A stretch of 55,342 nucleotides of DNA, taken from NCBI GenBank assembly GCA_020859845.1, contig JAJBVL010000064.1:1-55342 (forward strand), in the 5' to 3' direction. The notes beneath the pieces were generated by a model. The model was not told the DNA's origin. It saw only the letters and a program-made list of their open reading frames with translations, and searched no databases. The translations under genes were made by a program, and so were the position numbers. This DNA comes from Bacteroidales bacterium (GTDB taxonomy: Bacteria > Bacteroidota > Bacteroidia > Bacteroidales > Muribaculaceae). Every line of letters begins with the position of its first letter. Position 1 is the stretch's first letter. Shown here one piece after another: positions 42,198 through 50,759 of this stretch.

Positions 42198-43619
42198 ATG
42201 CTCCGCAAATCCCTCCCCCTCCTGATAGCGCTGCTGCTATTTCCTCTCATGGCTCTTGAGGCCGTGGAGCTCTCGAGCGAAGCCGTGCGCTTTCGCAACA
42301 ACCTCTTATCCTTCCTGCGCGAAGAAGGTTATACCCCCGACACCAACTCGGATGGCAACCTCGTAGTGTTTGAGAAAGGCGGCGAGACCTACTACGTGTT
42401 CATTAAAGGCTCCACGCCTCTCTACATCAGTGTGTCAATGGATGAGATAAAGTATCCCGGCGAGCCCAACATGACAGCCATGATGTTTGCAGTGGAGACA
42501 GCCAACCGTCTCACCGATTATGTCAAGAGCACCATCTACATGCCTGATGAGGGCACCGTCCAGGTCGACTTCGCCATTGAGATGCCATGCCACTCCGCCG
42601 AGGAGTTTCGCTACGTGCTCAACACCTGCCTCAACGCGCTTAAGGAGACCCGAGCCACCTACCTCGAGAACTACAACGAGCTTAGTGGCCAGCTTCCCGA
42701 CGTCATCACAGCCCTCTCCAACGGCGAATTTGGAGATATGAGTTCTGTAGGGAGCAGCTCGCCCATAAAAATCACAGAGGTAAAGGTGGCCAATGTCAAT
42801 AATGACAGCAGCGTATTCATGGCCGATTATGGAGAACCAATCTACGCCAGCAACTCTCGATATCTTAAGCCAAAACTTATCGTCAACTGCTCAAGTCCGG
42901 GAGAATATACCATTGCATATCGACTCTATGACTCGGCTGGCAACCTCAAGCGCAACACCTCCACATCGCCCGAGGGCTATACCTACCAGCAGAAAATTAA
43001 TCTCACTCAAGGCACCAACACTGTCACCATGGGTGGTTGGGGATCAAATACAGATGGTTTCTGGAAGGAAGGCACCTGTCGCTTTGAGTTTTTCTACGAC
43101 GGCGACCTACTTTATACCCAAAATGTACCCGTCCTCGGCGCATCGGCAAGTGCCTCGGCAGCAAGTAGTTCATCAAGCTCCAAGCCTACCTCAATAAAGA
43201 AGCGTGGCTCCAACTCGGCATCCAGCTCGTCGCTGCCCTTCACCTACAATCGATGCGACATCATCAACAGCCCAGCCGGTGGCGGCGACCTGACCCATCA
43301 GTCGGAGGGCGCAAAGTTTACCACCAGCAACACTGGCTTTATCTCGCCATGGCTCTACCTCACGGCCTTGAAAGATGGGAAGTATCCCCTCGAGTATAAG
43401 CTGATAGGCCCCGATGGCGACATGATGCGCCAGATCTACTCCACCGACAATTATACGTGGGAAGGCGAGGTTGACCTCAATAAAAACACCTCTATCTACG
43501 TCATCATGGGCCTCTACGGACCCTACAACTACGACCGTCAATGGCGCAAGGGCGAATACACCTTTGAGTTCTACCTCAACCACAAGCTCTTTGACAAGCA
43601 TTCCTTCACCATCAAATAA
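42198..43619 (+). CDS. Exported partner of kinase paralog 1, two copies of a beta domain
   Basis: 473 aa with signal peptide MLRKSLPLLIALLLFPLMALEA. The N-terminal domain (about 25-165; FRNNLLSFLREEGYTPDTNSDG, EMPCHSAEEFRYVLN) is also present in the exported protein at 47379-48317 and resembles small alpha/beta chaperone-like folds, but no family name is certain. Two copies of a beta-sandwich domain follow (about 195-315 and 345-473), each with PGEYTIAYRLYD..G or GKYPLEYKLIGPDG and an ending like CRFEFFYDGDLLYT or YTFEFYLNHKLFD. A Ser-rich linker separates them. Directly between two giant kinase genes, 64 nt after one and 15 nt before the next. Probably a periplasmic ligand or regulator of the kinase ectodomain. 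Confidence 0.82.
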   Translation: MLRKSLPLLIALLLFPLMALEAVELSSEAVRFRNNLLSFLREEGYTPDTNSDGNLVVFEKGGETYYVFIKGSTPLYISVSMDEIKYPGEPNMTAMMFAVETANRLTDYVKSTIYMPDEGTVQVDFAIEMPCHSAEEFRYVLNTCLNALKETRATYLENYNELSGQLPDVITALSNGEFGDMSSVGSSSPIKITEVKVANVNNDSSVFMADYGEPIYASNSRYLKPKLIVNCSSPGEYTIAYRLYDSAGNLKRNTSTSPEGYTYQQKINLTQGTNTVTMGGWGSNTDGFWKEGTCRFEFFYDGDLLYTQNVPVLGASASASAASSSSSSKPTSIKKRGSNSASSSSLPFTYNRCDIINSPAGGGDLTHQSEGAKFTTSNTGFISPWLYLTALKDGKYPLEYKLIGPDGDMMRQIYSTDNYTWEGEVDLNKNTSIYVIMGLYGPYNYDRQWRKGEYTFEFYLNHKLFDKHSFTIK

Positions 43620-43634
43620 CCTTCTTTTTCTATT

Positions 43635-46600
43635 ATGACTCTCAACCAAGGCTCCCTGTTTCATGGCCGCTACCTGCTGCTCAAGCGTCTCGGCGCCGGA
43701 GCATCGGGCGAGGTGTGGCTCGCACGCGACACCCGCGCCGACAACCTCCTGGTGGCCATCAAAATCTTCAACGAAACCCAAGAGCTCGACACGATAGGCC
43801 TGCAAAACTTCCGCCGCGAGTTTACCCAGGTGTTCAACCTCAAGCACTCCAACCTCCTGCCGCCATCGGCCTACGACGTCTGCGATGGCTGTCCCTATCT
43901 CGTGATGTCGTATTGCGAGAACGGCTCCTGCAGCACTATGGCCGAGCATATGGAGGAGGGTGACATCATCAAGTTTCTCCACGACGTAGCTGCGGGTCTG
44001 GAATATCTCCACGACCACAACATTGTCCACCAAGACATTAAGCCCGACAATATCCTCGTTGACGACAACCTCAACTTCATGGTGACCGACTTTGGCATCA
44101 GTGCTCAGGAGGGCAATATCAACTCCACGGGAGGATACTCGGGCGGCACGCGCGCCTATATGGGTCCGGAACGATTTGAGGGTCAGACCACAACGGCCAG
44201 CGATATGTGGGCTCTCGGTGCCACAGCCGTAGAGCTAATCACTGGCACACCCCCCTATGGCGACCACGGCGGCCTTGTGCAAGCGCAGGGCGAGGCTCTC
44301 CCCGAGCTTCCCGCCAACCTGCAGCCCGAGGTGAAGGGCATGATACTCGACTGTCTCAACCCCGACCCCTCCAAGCGCCCCACGGCCCACTACATCCGCC
44401 AGAAGACCGAGCTGTATCAAGACACCGGTAAGTGGCATCGCGAGTCGAAGAAAAATCTCTACGCCATCATCGCCACGGCTGTGGCCTGCATCGTGCTTTG
44501 CGGCGCCTTCTTCATCTGGGACTTCACCCGCACCAAGGTGCGCTACTATAAAGACTATACCGAGGTCTACGGCGTGCCTCAGGGTATCGGGCGCGTCTCG
44601 GCGAGCGATCAGAGCCATCGCCGCGAGACCTTCCGCATGGAGTATAAGCGCGGCAAGCTGCGCCGCGTGGCAGTAGTCAATGCCCAAGGCAAGGTGATTG
44701 ACTTCAGCGACACCGAGAGCAAGGTGAGCCGCTATCCCGACGTGTACTATTACTACACCGACGGCGGCAAGTTGGACTACACCCAGGTGTACGACGCCAA
44801 CGGACGCCTGCTCTTCAAGATGGACTACGACGACGCCCTGCGCACCGCCACCTTCCGTCAGCCCGACGAGTATGGCACGGAGATGAACCTCGTGACCAAC
44901 GCCAACCAGCTCCACGCCGACAACTCCGACAACCTCCGCGACCGCAGCTCCATATCGCGCTACCTCTTGACCTACGACGACGATGGCCACCTCATAGAGC
45001 GCCGCTATGCCGGATTCCAGAACGTACCCGCCAGCGACAAAAATAACATCTTCGGACAGCGCTACACCTACGACGACCGTGGCCGTAAGATAGAGGAAAT
45101 CTACATCGACAAGGACGGCCAGCCTACGAGCGACGACAATGGCCTCTCCAAGAAGGTCTTTGGCTACGACGATGATGACAACTGGATCACCGTCAGCTAC
45201 CTCAACATCGAGGGAGGCCCCGCACACGACGGCAACAACTGCACCCTCGTCAAGATAGAGCCCGACAAGTATGGCAACCGCGTGACCGAAAAGTATTTCA
45301 CCGCCGACGAGACCCCAGCTCTGCGTTCGGACAACAACGTGTTTGGCTACGAATACCACTACAACGACCGTGGCCAGCTGGAGCGCTTGATGTTTCTCGA
45401 CGAGAAGGGTGGCTACATGGCCAGCAACCAAGGCAACTCTGGATTGACGTTTAAGTACAACGACGATGGCTTCCAGATAGAGCAGACCTGGATCAACGAC
45501 GAGCTGAAGCCCATGATGGCTCAGGTGGATGACGACTCCTATGCCATCCAGCAGTTTACTGTCAACGAGCATGGCCAGCCCCTCACGCTCCGCATCCTCG
45601 ATGCCGACGGCTATCGTCTCAACAGCGTGGATGGCTACAATGAGTTTCGCGTCACCTATACTCCCGATGGTCTTATCGAAGATATCACCTACTGGGACGA
45701 GGACGACAAGCCAGTGGCTGTGGGCGGTCTCTACCACCGTATGCATCGCGGCTACGATGAGCTAAACAACCTCATCGAAGAGTCGTACTACGACATCGAC
45801 GACAAGCCCACCACCTGCGATGGCATCGTGGCCAAAAACGCCTTTGAGCGCAATCGTCAAGGCTCGGTGGTCAAGGCTTCCAACTACGACGCCGCTGGCA
45901 ACCTCGTCAACGGCACCGACCTCGTGGCCACCACAGAGCGCACCTACGACGAGCTTGGCAACGTGAAGACAATCTCCTTCTACGACAGCAAGCATCAGCT
46001 CACCAACAGCACCGAAGGCATAGCCGAGAAGGTGTATGAATACGACCCCAAGACCAACTTCGAGACCCGCGAGGTGCACTACGACAACCAGAAGCGCGTA
46101 AAAGGCGACTACCGCTACTTCTACGATGCTCGTGGCAACGTAGTGAAGAATTATACCCTCAACGGCTCGGGAGCCCTGCTTCCAGGGACGGTGGTCGACA
46201 ACTATGTCTACGACAAAAACAACCGTCAGGTGGAATACTACGCCACCGACCTCAAGGGCAACCGTGTCAGCATGAACGGCATGACGGCAAGCACCATCAA
46301 GTTTGTCTACGACCGTATGGGCAACATCGTGGAGCGCACCTTCTGGGGTCCTGATGGCAAAGCCGCCGAGGACAATATGAAGACCCACCGCCGTGTGCAG
46401 GAGTTTGACAACATGAGCCGCGTCGTCCACGAGATGAGCTATGGTGCCGATGGCAAGCCTGCAAAAGGCACAGGCGCCAATCCTGAGGGCCGCGTGAAGT
46501 ATGACCAGTGGGGCAACATCACCGAACTGACGGCCTACGACGGCTATGGTCGTCCAGCTGTTGGAGCCGCTGGCTTCTTCATGCAGCGCACCACCTACGA

Positions 46601-47315
46601 CAGCCATCGCCGTCCGCAGCGCATAGAGTTTCTCGACACGCAGATGAAGCCCGTCATCAACAAGGAGGAAGAGTATGCCACGAAGGAAAACGTCTACGAC
46701 GAGCGTGGCAACGTCACCGAGAGCCGCTTCTATGGCACCGGCAACAAGCTTCTCTATAAATATCGCGCCACCTACAACCCCAAGGGACGAGTGACCGAAG
46801 AGCGCTTCCTCGACGCCAACGACAAGCTCTCCAACGAGATAAGCGGCGTGGTGGCTCGCCTGGTGGTCGACTACGACGACACTGGCATCACCCCCACCAA
46901 GCGCACATTCTATGGCGCCGATGGCACATCAGTGGCCACCCAGACCTGGAACACCAAGACCAACGAATGGAACGACCTCGTATTCTCTGGCTCCTACTCT
47001 GGCTCCAACGCCAACGTAGCGGCCTCCACCACCGACTGGCGCCAGAGCGTCAACGCTGCTGCTCGCGAGTGTCCAGTAGAGTTGGCCGACGGTCTGCAGT
47101 GCCAGAGCATCACCTCCACATCTACGTCGGTGACGATGACGCTCAAGTTTACGGGCGTGAGCATCTACGAGATGAATGAGGCGCAGAAGGAAGAGCTCCG
47201 CAGCCTCATCCGTGGCGAGAAGAATACCTTCCGCAAGAACCTGAATCTCCCCTCCTCGGTGAGCTTCACCATCCGCTATGTCGACAAGGCAGGCCGCGAG
47301 ATTGGCTCCGTATAA
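43635..47315 (+). CDS. Giant membrane Ser/Thr kinase with periplasmic YD/RHS-like repeats (paralog 2)
   Basis: 1226 aa, the same architecture and nearly the same length as paralog 1: kinase about 10-265 (GAGASGEVWLA, K43, HQDIKPDN with D134, DFG 152-154), TM about 275-295, collar YYKDYTEVYGVPQGIGRVSASDQ, YD-like repeats (YDDRGRKIEEIYID, YDRMGNIVERTFW, YDERGNVTESRFY) and a terminal domain (WRQSVNAAARECP...FTIRYVDKAGREIGSV). The kinase core is almost identical to paralog 1 at the DNA level: 98 of 100 nt over the catalytic loop to DFG (44004-44103 versus 38816-38915). The ectodomains differ at many positions. The pattern suggests a shared intracellular output with different external recognition. 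Confidence 0.92.
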   Translation: MTLNQGSLFHGRYLLLKRLGAGASGEVWLARDTRADNLLVAIKIFNETQELDTIGLQNFRREFTQVFNLKHSNLLPPSAYDVCDGCPYLVMSYCENGSCSTMAEHMEEGDIIKFLHDVAAGLEYLHDHNIVHQDIKPDNILVDDNLNFMVTDFGISAQEGNINSTGGYSGGTRAYMGPERFEGQTTTASDMWALGATAVELITGTPPYGDHGGLVQAQGEALPELPANLQPEVKGMILDCLNPDPSKRPTAHYIRQKTELYQDTGKWHRESKKNLYAIIATAVACIVLCGAFFIWDFTRTKVRYYKDYTEVYGVPQGIGRVSASDQSHRRETFRMEYKRGKLRRVAVVNAQGKVIDFSDTESKVSRYPDVYYYYTDGGKLDYTQVYDANGRLLFKMDYDDALRTATFRQPDEYGTEMNLVTNANQLHADNSDNLRDRSSISRYLLTYDDDGHLIERRYAGFQNVPASDKNNIFGQRYTYDDRGRKIEEIYIDKDGQPTSDDNGLSKKVFGYDDDDNWITVSYLNIEGGPAHDGNNCTLVKIEPDKYGNRVTEKYFTADETPALRSDNNVFGYEYHYNDRGQLERLMFLDEKGGYMASNQGNSGLTFKYNDDGFQIEQTWINDELKPMMAQVDDDSYAIQQFTVNEHGQPLTLRILDADGYRLNSVDGYNEFRVTYTPDGLIEDITYWDEDDKPVAVGGLYHRMHRGYDELNNLIEESYYDIDDKPTTCDGIVAKNAFERNRQGSVVKASNYDAAGNLVNGTDLVATTERTYDELGNVKTISFYDSKHQLTNSTEGIAEKVYEYDPKTNFETREVHYDNQKRVKGDYRYFYDARGNVVKNYTLNGSGALLPGTVVDNYVYDKNNRQVEYYATDLKGNRVSMNGMTASTIKFVYDRMGNIVERTFWGPDGKAAEDNMKTHRRVQEFDNMSRVVHEMSYGADGKPAKGTGANPEGRVKYDQWGNITELTAYDGYGRPAVGAAGFFMQRTTYDSHRRPQRIEFLDTQMKPVINKEEEYATKENVYDERGNVTESRFYGTGNKLLYKYRATYNPKGRVTEERFLDANDKLSNEISGVVARLVVDYDDTGITPTKRTFYGADGTSVATQTWNTKTNEWNDLVFSGSYSGSNANVAASTTDWRQSVNAAARECPVELADGLQCQSITSTSTSVTMTLKFTGVSIYEMNEAQKEELRSLIRGEKNTFRKNLNLPSSVSFTIRYVDKAGREIGSV

Positions 47316-47328
47316 TGTCTTCTTATAC

Positions 47329-47352
47329 TTTTTAGCTTTTACCCTTTTAATC
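47329..47352 (+). repeat. 24-nt spacer repeat, copy 2
   Basis: Identical to the 24 nt at 42156-42179 and located in the equivalent kinase-partner gap. Read on the opposite strand, it has a 7-nt periodicity like the AAAAGTC arrays. Confidence 0.75.
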
Positions 47353-47378
47353 CCCCAACTCAACAATCCCCTATCAAT

Positions 47379-48317
47379 ATGAAAAGATCCCTGCTCCTCC
47401 TCTCTCTCATCATGCTTCTCCTCCCCTGCTCTATGCCAGCAGGCGCCGAGCTATCGACAGAAGTAAAGACGTTTCGCACCAACCTCACCAAGTTTCTGCG
47501 CGAAGAGGGCTACTCCCCCACCAGCAACAGCGATGGCTCGCGCATCGACTTTGAGCATGGAGGCCTCGACTACTTCATCTACCTCTCAGGCTCGATGCCT
47601 GTGCAGGTGACGATGCGCGTAGAGGGTCTGAGCAACGAGGACACCAACCCGGTAGCCCTCTTGATGGCCTGCAACGACATCAACAAGGATGCCTACTACG
47701 TCAAGACCTACATCACCGAACTTGGCGACGAAGGCTCCACGATGATTGTCATCGAGATGCCGTGTCACACGGCCGAGGAGTATCGCTACGTGTTCTACGA
47801 CTGCGTGAAGGCTCTGTCGAAGGCACGTCAGGACATCATTGATAAGTACACCGAGTATGAGGAGCAGCTTGGCGACACCTCCGCGTCATCCTCTTCTTCA
47901 TCTTCATCCTCTTCATCGGCATCGCGCTCCACGGCGGGCGTCACCTTTGTGGGTTGCACCGCTGAGGATATAGACCACAACGAAAACCATATCAAGGAGA
48001 GCGAAGGAGCCAAGATACGCGCCACGACAGCCGAGTATGTGTTCCCCAACGTCAAGATCAAGTGTACCAATCCTGGCACCTACAAGATTAAGTACAAGCT
48101 GTTTGGTCCCAACGGTCAGTTGATCCGCCGTATCAACGCCGAGCAGGGTTTCTCATCCGAGGAAGAAGATATAGAGCTCAGGTCAGGCACCGAAGTCTAC
48201 AACCTCAAGGGTTGTCTTGGGCCAAAGAACAACAACTACTTTGACGCTGGCAACTACAAGTTTGAGATCTACCTCAACGGCAAGCTCTTCGGCACATACA
48301 ATTTCCGCATCTATTAA
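47379..48317 (+). CDS. Exported partner of kinase paralog 2, one copy of the beta domain
   Basis: 312 aa with signal peptide MKRSLLLLSLIMLLLPCSMPAGA. The N-terminal domain matches the partner at 42198-43619 (FRTNLTKFLREEGYSPTSNSDG, EMPCHTAEEYRYVF). A poly-Ser linker (about 168-185) leads to one beta-sandwich domain (about 190-312; PGTYKIKYKLFGPNGQLIRRI, YKFEIYLNGKLFGTYNFRIY). The paralog has two such domains. Its position after the second giant kinase and 15 nt before the third kinase repeats the kinase-partner alternation. The poly-Ser codons form a run of TCx repeats that could slip. Confidence 0.82.
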   Translation: MKRSLLLLSLIMLLLPCSMPAGAELSTEVKTFRTNLTKFLREEGYSPTSNSDGSRIDFEHGGLDYFIYLSGSMPVQVTMRVEGLSNEDTNPVALLMACNDINKDAYYVKTYITELGDEGSTMIVIEMPCHTAEEYRYVFYDCVKALSKARQDIIDKYTEYEEQLGDTSASSSSSSSSSSSASRSTAGVTFVGCTAEDIDHNENHIKESEGAKIRATTAEYVFPNVKIKCTNPGTYKIKYKLFGPNGQLIRRINAEQGFSSEEEDIELRSGTEVYNLKGCLGPKNNNYFDAGNYKFEIYLNGKLFGTYNFRIY

Positions 48318-48332
48318 TCGTTCATAAATATT

Positions 48333-49667
48333 ATGGAATCTAATAGTCTTTTCCACGATAGATACTTCCTGGAGCGCCTGCTGGGCCGCGGCAACTTTGC
48401 CGAGGTGTGGCTCGCCAAGGACACCAAGACCGACATCATGGTGGCCCTGAAGATTTACGCTCCCGCCACCGGCCTCGACGATGCCGGCCTTAACGTCTTT
48501 GCCCGCGAGTTTGCCCTCGTGGTGGACGCCAACCACAAAAACCTCCTGCGCCCGCTCTACTACGACACCTGCGACCGCAAGCCCTACCTCGTGCTGCCCT
48601 ACTGCCAGAACGGCAGCGTGATGCGCCGCGTGGGCAACTTCACCGAGGAGGACGCCTGGCGCATGCTGCGCGACGTGGCCTCGGGCCTCGCGTGGCTCCA
48701 CGCCATGAATCCCCCGGTAATCCACCAGGACATCAAGCCGGACAATATCATGCTCAGCGACTCAGGCAACTATCTCATCACCGACTTCGGTGTTAGCACC
48801 CACCTCAAGTCGACGCTCCGCAAGAGCATGAGCGCCGCCTTCTCGTCGGCCGGCACCATTGCCTATATGGCTCCCGAGCGCTTCAGCGCCAACAACACCC
48901 CCATCATGGCCAACGACATCTACTCGCTGGGCGCCACCGTCTACGAGATGCTGACGGGCGACACCCCCTTTGGCGACGATGGCGGCCTGCGCCAGCACAA
49001 GGGTGCCGAGGTGCCTGTGCTTCAAGGCCCCTACTCCGACCAGCTCAAGAAGGTGATCGACAAGTGTCTCAAGACCAATCCCTGGGAGCGTCCCACCGCC
49101 GAGCAGCTTGAGAAGTATGCCGAGACGGGTCTCGAGGGTGGCCAGATCCACTTCGTCGACGAGAAGACCTTCTTCCAGAAGTATAAATGGATTATCATAG
49201 CCGGCATCGTAGTGGTGCTATGCGGCATTGCCTTAGGCATCGTGGCCATCGTGCGCCACCACAAGGCCGAGGAGGAGCGCAAGGCCCTTGAGGCTATCGA
49301 GGCCGCCGACCTCGACGTGCAGAGTGCGGCGATGGCTCTCGTGGCTCGCGGCGATAGCCTGATGGCCGTGGGCGATGTGCATGAAGAAGGCTATGAGACA
49401 TCCTACGTTGAGGCCTATCAACTGATGCAAGAGGCCATCGACTCCAAGAGCCAACTCCAAGGCGAGGGTGCCACGCTGAGCGTAGAGCCAAAGGCTCAGA
49501 GCCAGAAGCAACTCCTCGAGGGCAAACTCATCGAAGCATACGGAGCCATAGCCAAGAAGGCCGCGCTCTTCAGCGACGAACCAGAGGTGGCAGCCGACTT
49601 CTACGACCGCGCCTCCAAGATTGAAGCCGTCATTGCCATCCCCGACAGCCTCAAAATCTCACGATAA
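48333..49667 (+). CDS. Membrane Ser/Thr kinase with short helical ectodomain
   Basis: 444 aa. Kinase domain about 8-265: GRGNFAEVWLA, K40 in VALKIY, VIHQDIKPDN with D133, DFG 151-153, APERF. It shares with the two giant kinases the HQD loop, the segment GD.GGL.Q..G...P.L and the RPTAEQLEKYAETG end, so the three form one subfamily. The TM helix is at about 285-307. The ectodomain (308-444) is about 135 residues, predicted helical and TPR-like in character, with no YD repeats. A shorter, perhaps ancestral or simplified member of the series. It lies 15 nt after the partner gene and 21 nt before the BACON-type exported protein gene. Confidence 0.93.
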   Translation: MESNSLFHDRYFLERLLGRGNFAEVWLAKDTKTDIMVALKIYAPATGLDDAGLNVFAREFALVVDANHKNLLRPLYYDTCDRKPYLVLPYCQNGSVMRRVGNFTEEDAWRMLRDVASGLAWLHAMNPPVIHQDIKPDNIMLSDSGNYLITDFGVSTHLKSTLRKSMSAAFSSAGTIAYMAPERFSANNTPIMANDIYSLGATVYEMLTGDTPFGDDGGLRQHKGAEVPVLQGPYSDQLKKVIDKCLKTNPWERPTAEQLEKYAETGLEGGQIHFVDEKTFFQKYKWIIIAGIVVVLCGIALGIVAIVRHHKAEEERKALEAIEAADLDVQSAAMALVARGDSLMAVGDVHEEGYETSYVEAYQLMQEAIDSKSQLQGEGATLSVEPKAQSQKQLLEGKLIEAYGAIAKKAALFSDEPEVAADFYDRASKIEAVIAIPDSLKISR

Positions 49668-49688
49668 CCTACATAACACCTTACTATA

Positions 49689-50324
49689 ATGATCAACCGT
49701 ATACGCATCATCATTATCCTCACCATCGCCTCTGTGGCCTTGGCGCTCAGCGCCGAGGCCCAGCAGAGCGCTTGCGACAAACTCTTCAACGACGGTGTGC
49801 GCTACCATCAGACGATGACTATCGCCTCGCAGCGCAAGGCCATCCAGAGCTTTGAGAAGGCCAAGGCCTGCTACGACTCCGAGGCCAAGAAGACGCAGTG
49901 TGACGACCAGATAAAGGCCTGCCGCAGCATCATCGCCACCCTCACCGAGCGCGAGGAGAAGACCCCTACCCCCGCGCCATCCACCGTTGACTCAGTAGCT
50001 GCCCAGCCTGCCAAGCAGGTGGCCGAGGTGCCGGCCGCTCCCATCCCCACCCAGATACTGGAGGCCGACAACACCTACCTGAAGTTTAAGGCCAAGGGCG
50101 GCGAGTTTAAGAAGGTCAACATCACCTGCGACTCCAACGACTGGTATGTCGAGCAGAAGCCATCGTGGATAGAGTGTACCCGCTCAGCGGATCAGCTCGT
50201 GATCGAAGCCTCGCAAAACCAGGCCAAGGAAGAGCGTGGTGGCACCATCGTCATCCGCTGCGGCGACAAGACCGTCTCCATCACGGTCATCCAAGAGAAG
50301 GCCAAGAAATTTGGCATCATCTAA
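49689..50324 (+). CDS. Exported protein with helical repeat and BACON-like C-terminal domain
   Basis: 211 aa with signal peptide (RIIIILTIASVALALSAEAQ). Residues of about 28-80 are helical and cysteine-containing (ACDKLFNDGVRYHQ, AIQSFEKAKACYDSEAKKTQCDDQIKACRSI), TPR-like in spacing. After a Pro/Ala linker the C-terminal domain (about 125-207) fits BACON: LKFKAKGGEFKKVNITCD, WYVEQKPSWIECTR, LVIEASQNQAKEERGGTIVIRCG and VSITVIQEK. Third exported partner of the alternating kinase-partner series. It also parallels the BACON lipoprotein of the left arm. The last gene of the right arm; a hairpin overlaps its stop codon. Confidence 0.82.
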   Translation: MINRIRIIIILTIASVALALSAEAQQSACDKLFNDGVRYHQTMTIASQRKAIQSFEKAKACYDSEAKKTQCDDQIKACRSIIATLTEREEKTPTPAPSTVDSVAAQPAKQVAEVPAAPIPTQILEADNTYLKFKAKGGEFKKVNITCDSNDWYVEQKPSWIECTRSADQLVIEASQNQAKEERGGTIVIRCGDKTVSITVIQEKAKKFGII

Positions 50325-50342
50325 GGGCCCTGCGGGCCCTTA
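50322..50342 (+). terminator. Hairpin at the end of the right-arm operon
   Basis: TAAGGGCCC-tgc-GGGCCCTTA, a perfect 9-bp stem beginning at the stop codon. No T-run follows, so termination is likely completed by the downstream element at 50484-50511. Confidence 0.5.
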
Positions 50343-50416
50343 AGGCAAAAGTCAAAAGGCAAAAGGCAAAAGGACCCGCCCTTTAGGCAAAAGGCAAAAG
50401 GCAAAAGTCAAAAGGG
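50343..50416 (+). repeat. AAAAGGC/AAAAGTC heptamer arrays
   Basis: Two short arrays of 7-nt units (GGCAAAA, GTCAAAA) separated by GGACCCGCCCTTTA, placed after the right-arm stop. Same unit and orientation as the arrays after the genes ending at 33209 and, on the minus strand, 14811. Confidence 0.75.
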
Positions 50417-50432
50417 CCAGGGCTGCGGGTCC

Positions 50433-50475
50433 GTTAGGCAGGTTACAGTGCTCGGCGGTTTTGCCGCCGAGGCCC
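50433..50475 (+). repeat. Repeated hairpin element, copy 2
   Basis: GTTAGGCAGGTTACAGTG followed by the stem CTCGGCGG/CCGCCGAG (50451-50471), matching copy 1 at 33255-33297 except for two bases in the 18-nt lead and one base just after the stem. Confidence 0.65.
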
Positions 50476-50483
50476 CCATATAC

Positions 50484-50511
50484 AAGGCGCTCCACGCGGA
50501 GCGCCTTTTTT
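50484..50511 (+). terminator. Rho-independent terminator of the right arm
   Basis: AAGGCGCTCC-acgc-GGAGCGCCTT, a 10-bp perfect stem with a run of six or more T, ends the right-arm transcription unit. The remaining gap (50512-50889) has no gene that I recognise. It is AT-rich from about 50560 and contains the -7-like box at 50752. Confidence 0.85.
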
Positions 50512-50751
50512 ATTGCCCTCGCGGCCATCGAGGGCGGGGGCCGCAAGGCCCCCGCATCCTCAAAAAGGTTAAAATCCTCTCAACCCGCCTCTTCAAAAAT
50601 ACGTCAACAACGATTTTTGTCCACCAACAGTCAACAACCCATTTTTACCACCCCCCCATTAACTCCCTGTATATCAGCCACTTGAAATTTTGAAAATTTA
50701 CTCTAATTTTCATTTGACGATTTTTCGACCCCCAAGGCACCTACTTCATAC

Positions 50752-50759
50752 TAATTTTG
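50752..50759 (+). promoter_or_regulatory. -7 box candidate for the fimbrial locus
   Basis: TAATTTTG matches the -7 consensus, but no TTG lies at the right distance upstream, so an activator or another sigma factor may be needed. The leader to the ATG at 50890 would be about 125 nt. Confidence 0.4.

Noticed and set aside
44235-45746. 503-codon minus-strand frame inside the second giant kinase
   Set aside because: Valine/histidine repeats mirror the YD repeats of the sense strand; not a gene.
38447-47315. RHS polymorphic toxins
   Set aside because: The YD repeats follow a kinase domain and TM helix and end in a shared conserved domain rather than a variable toxin tip after a DPxGL-type core motif.
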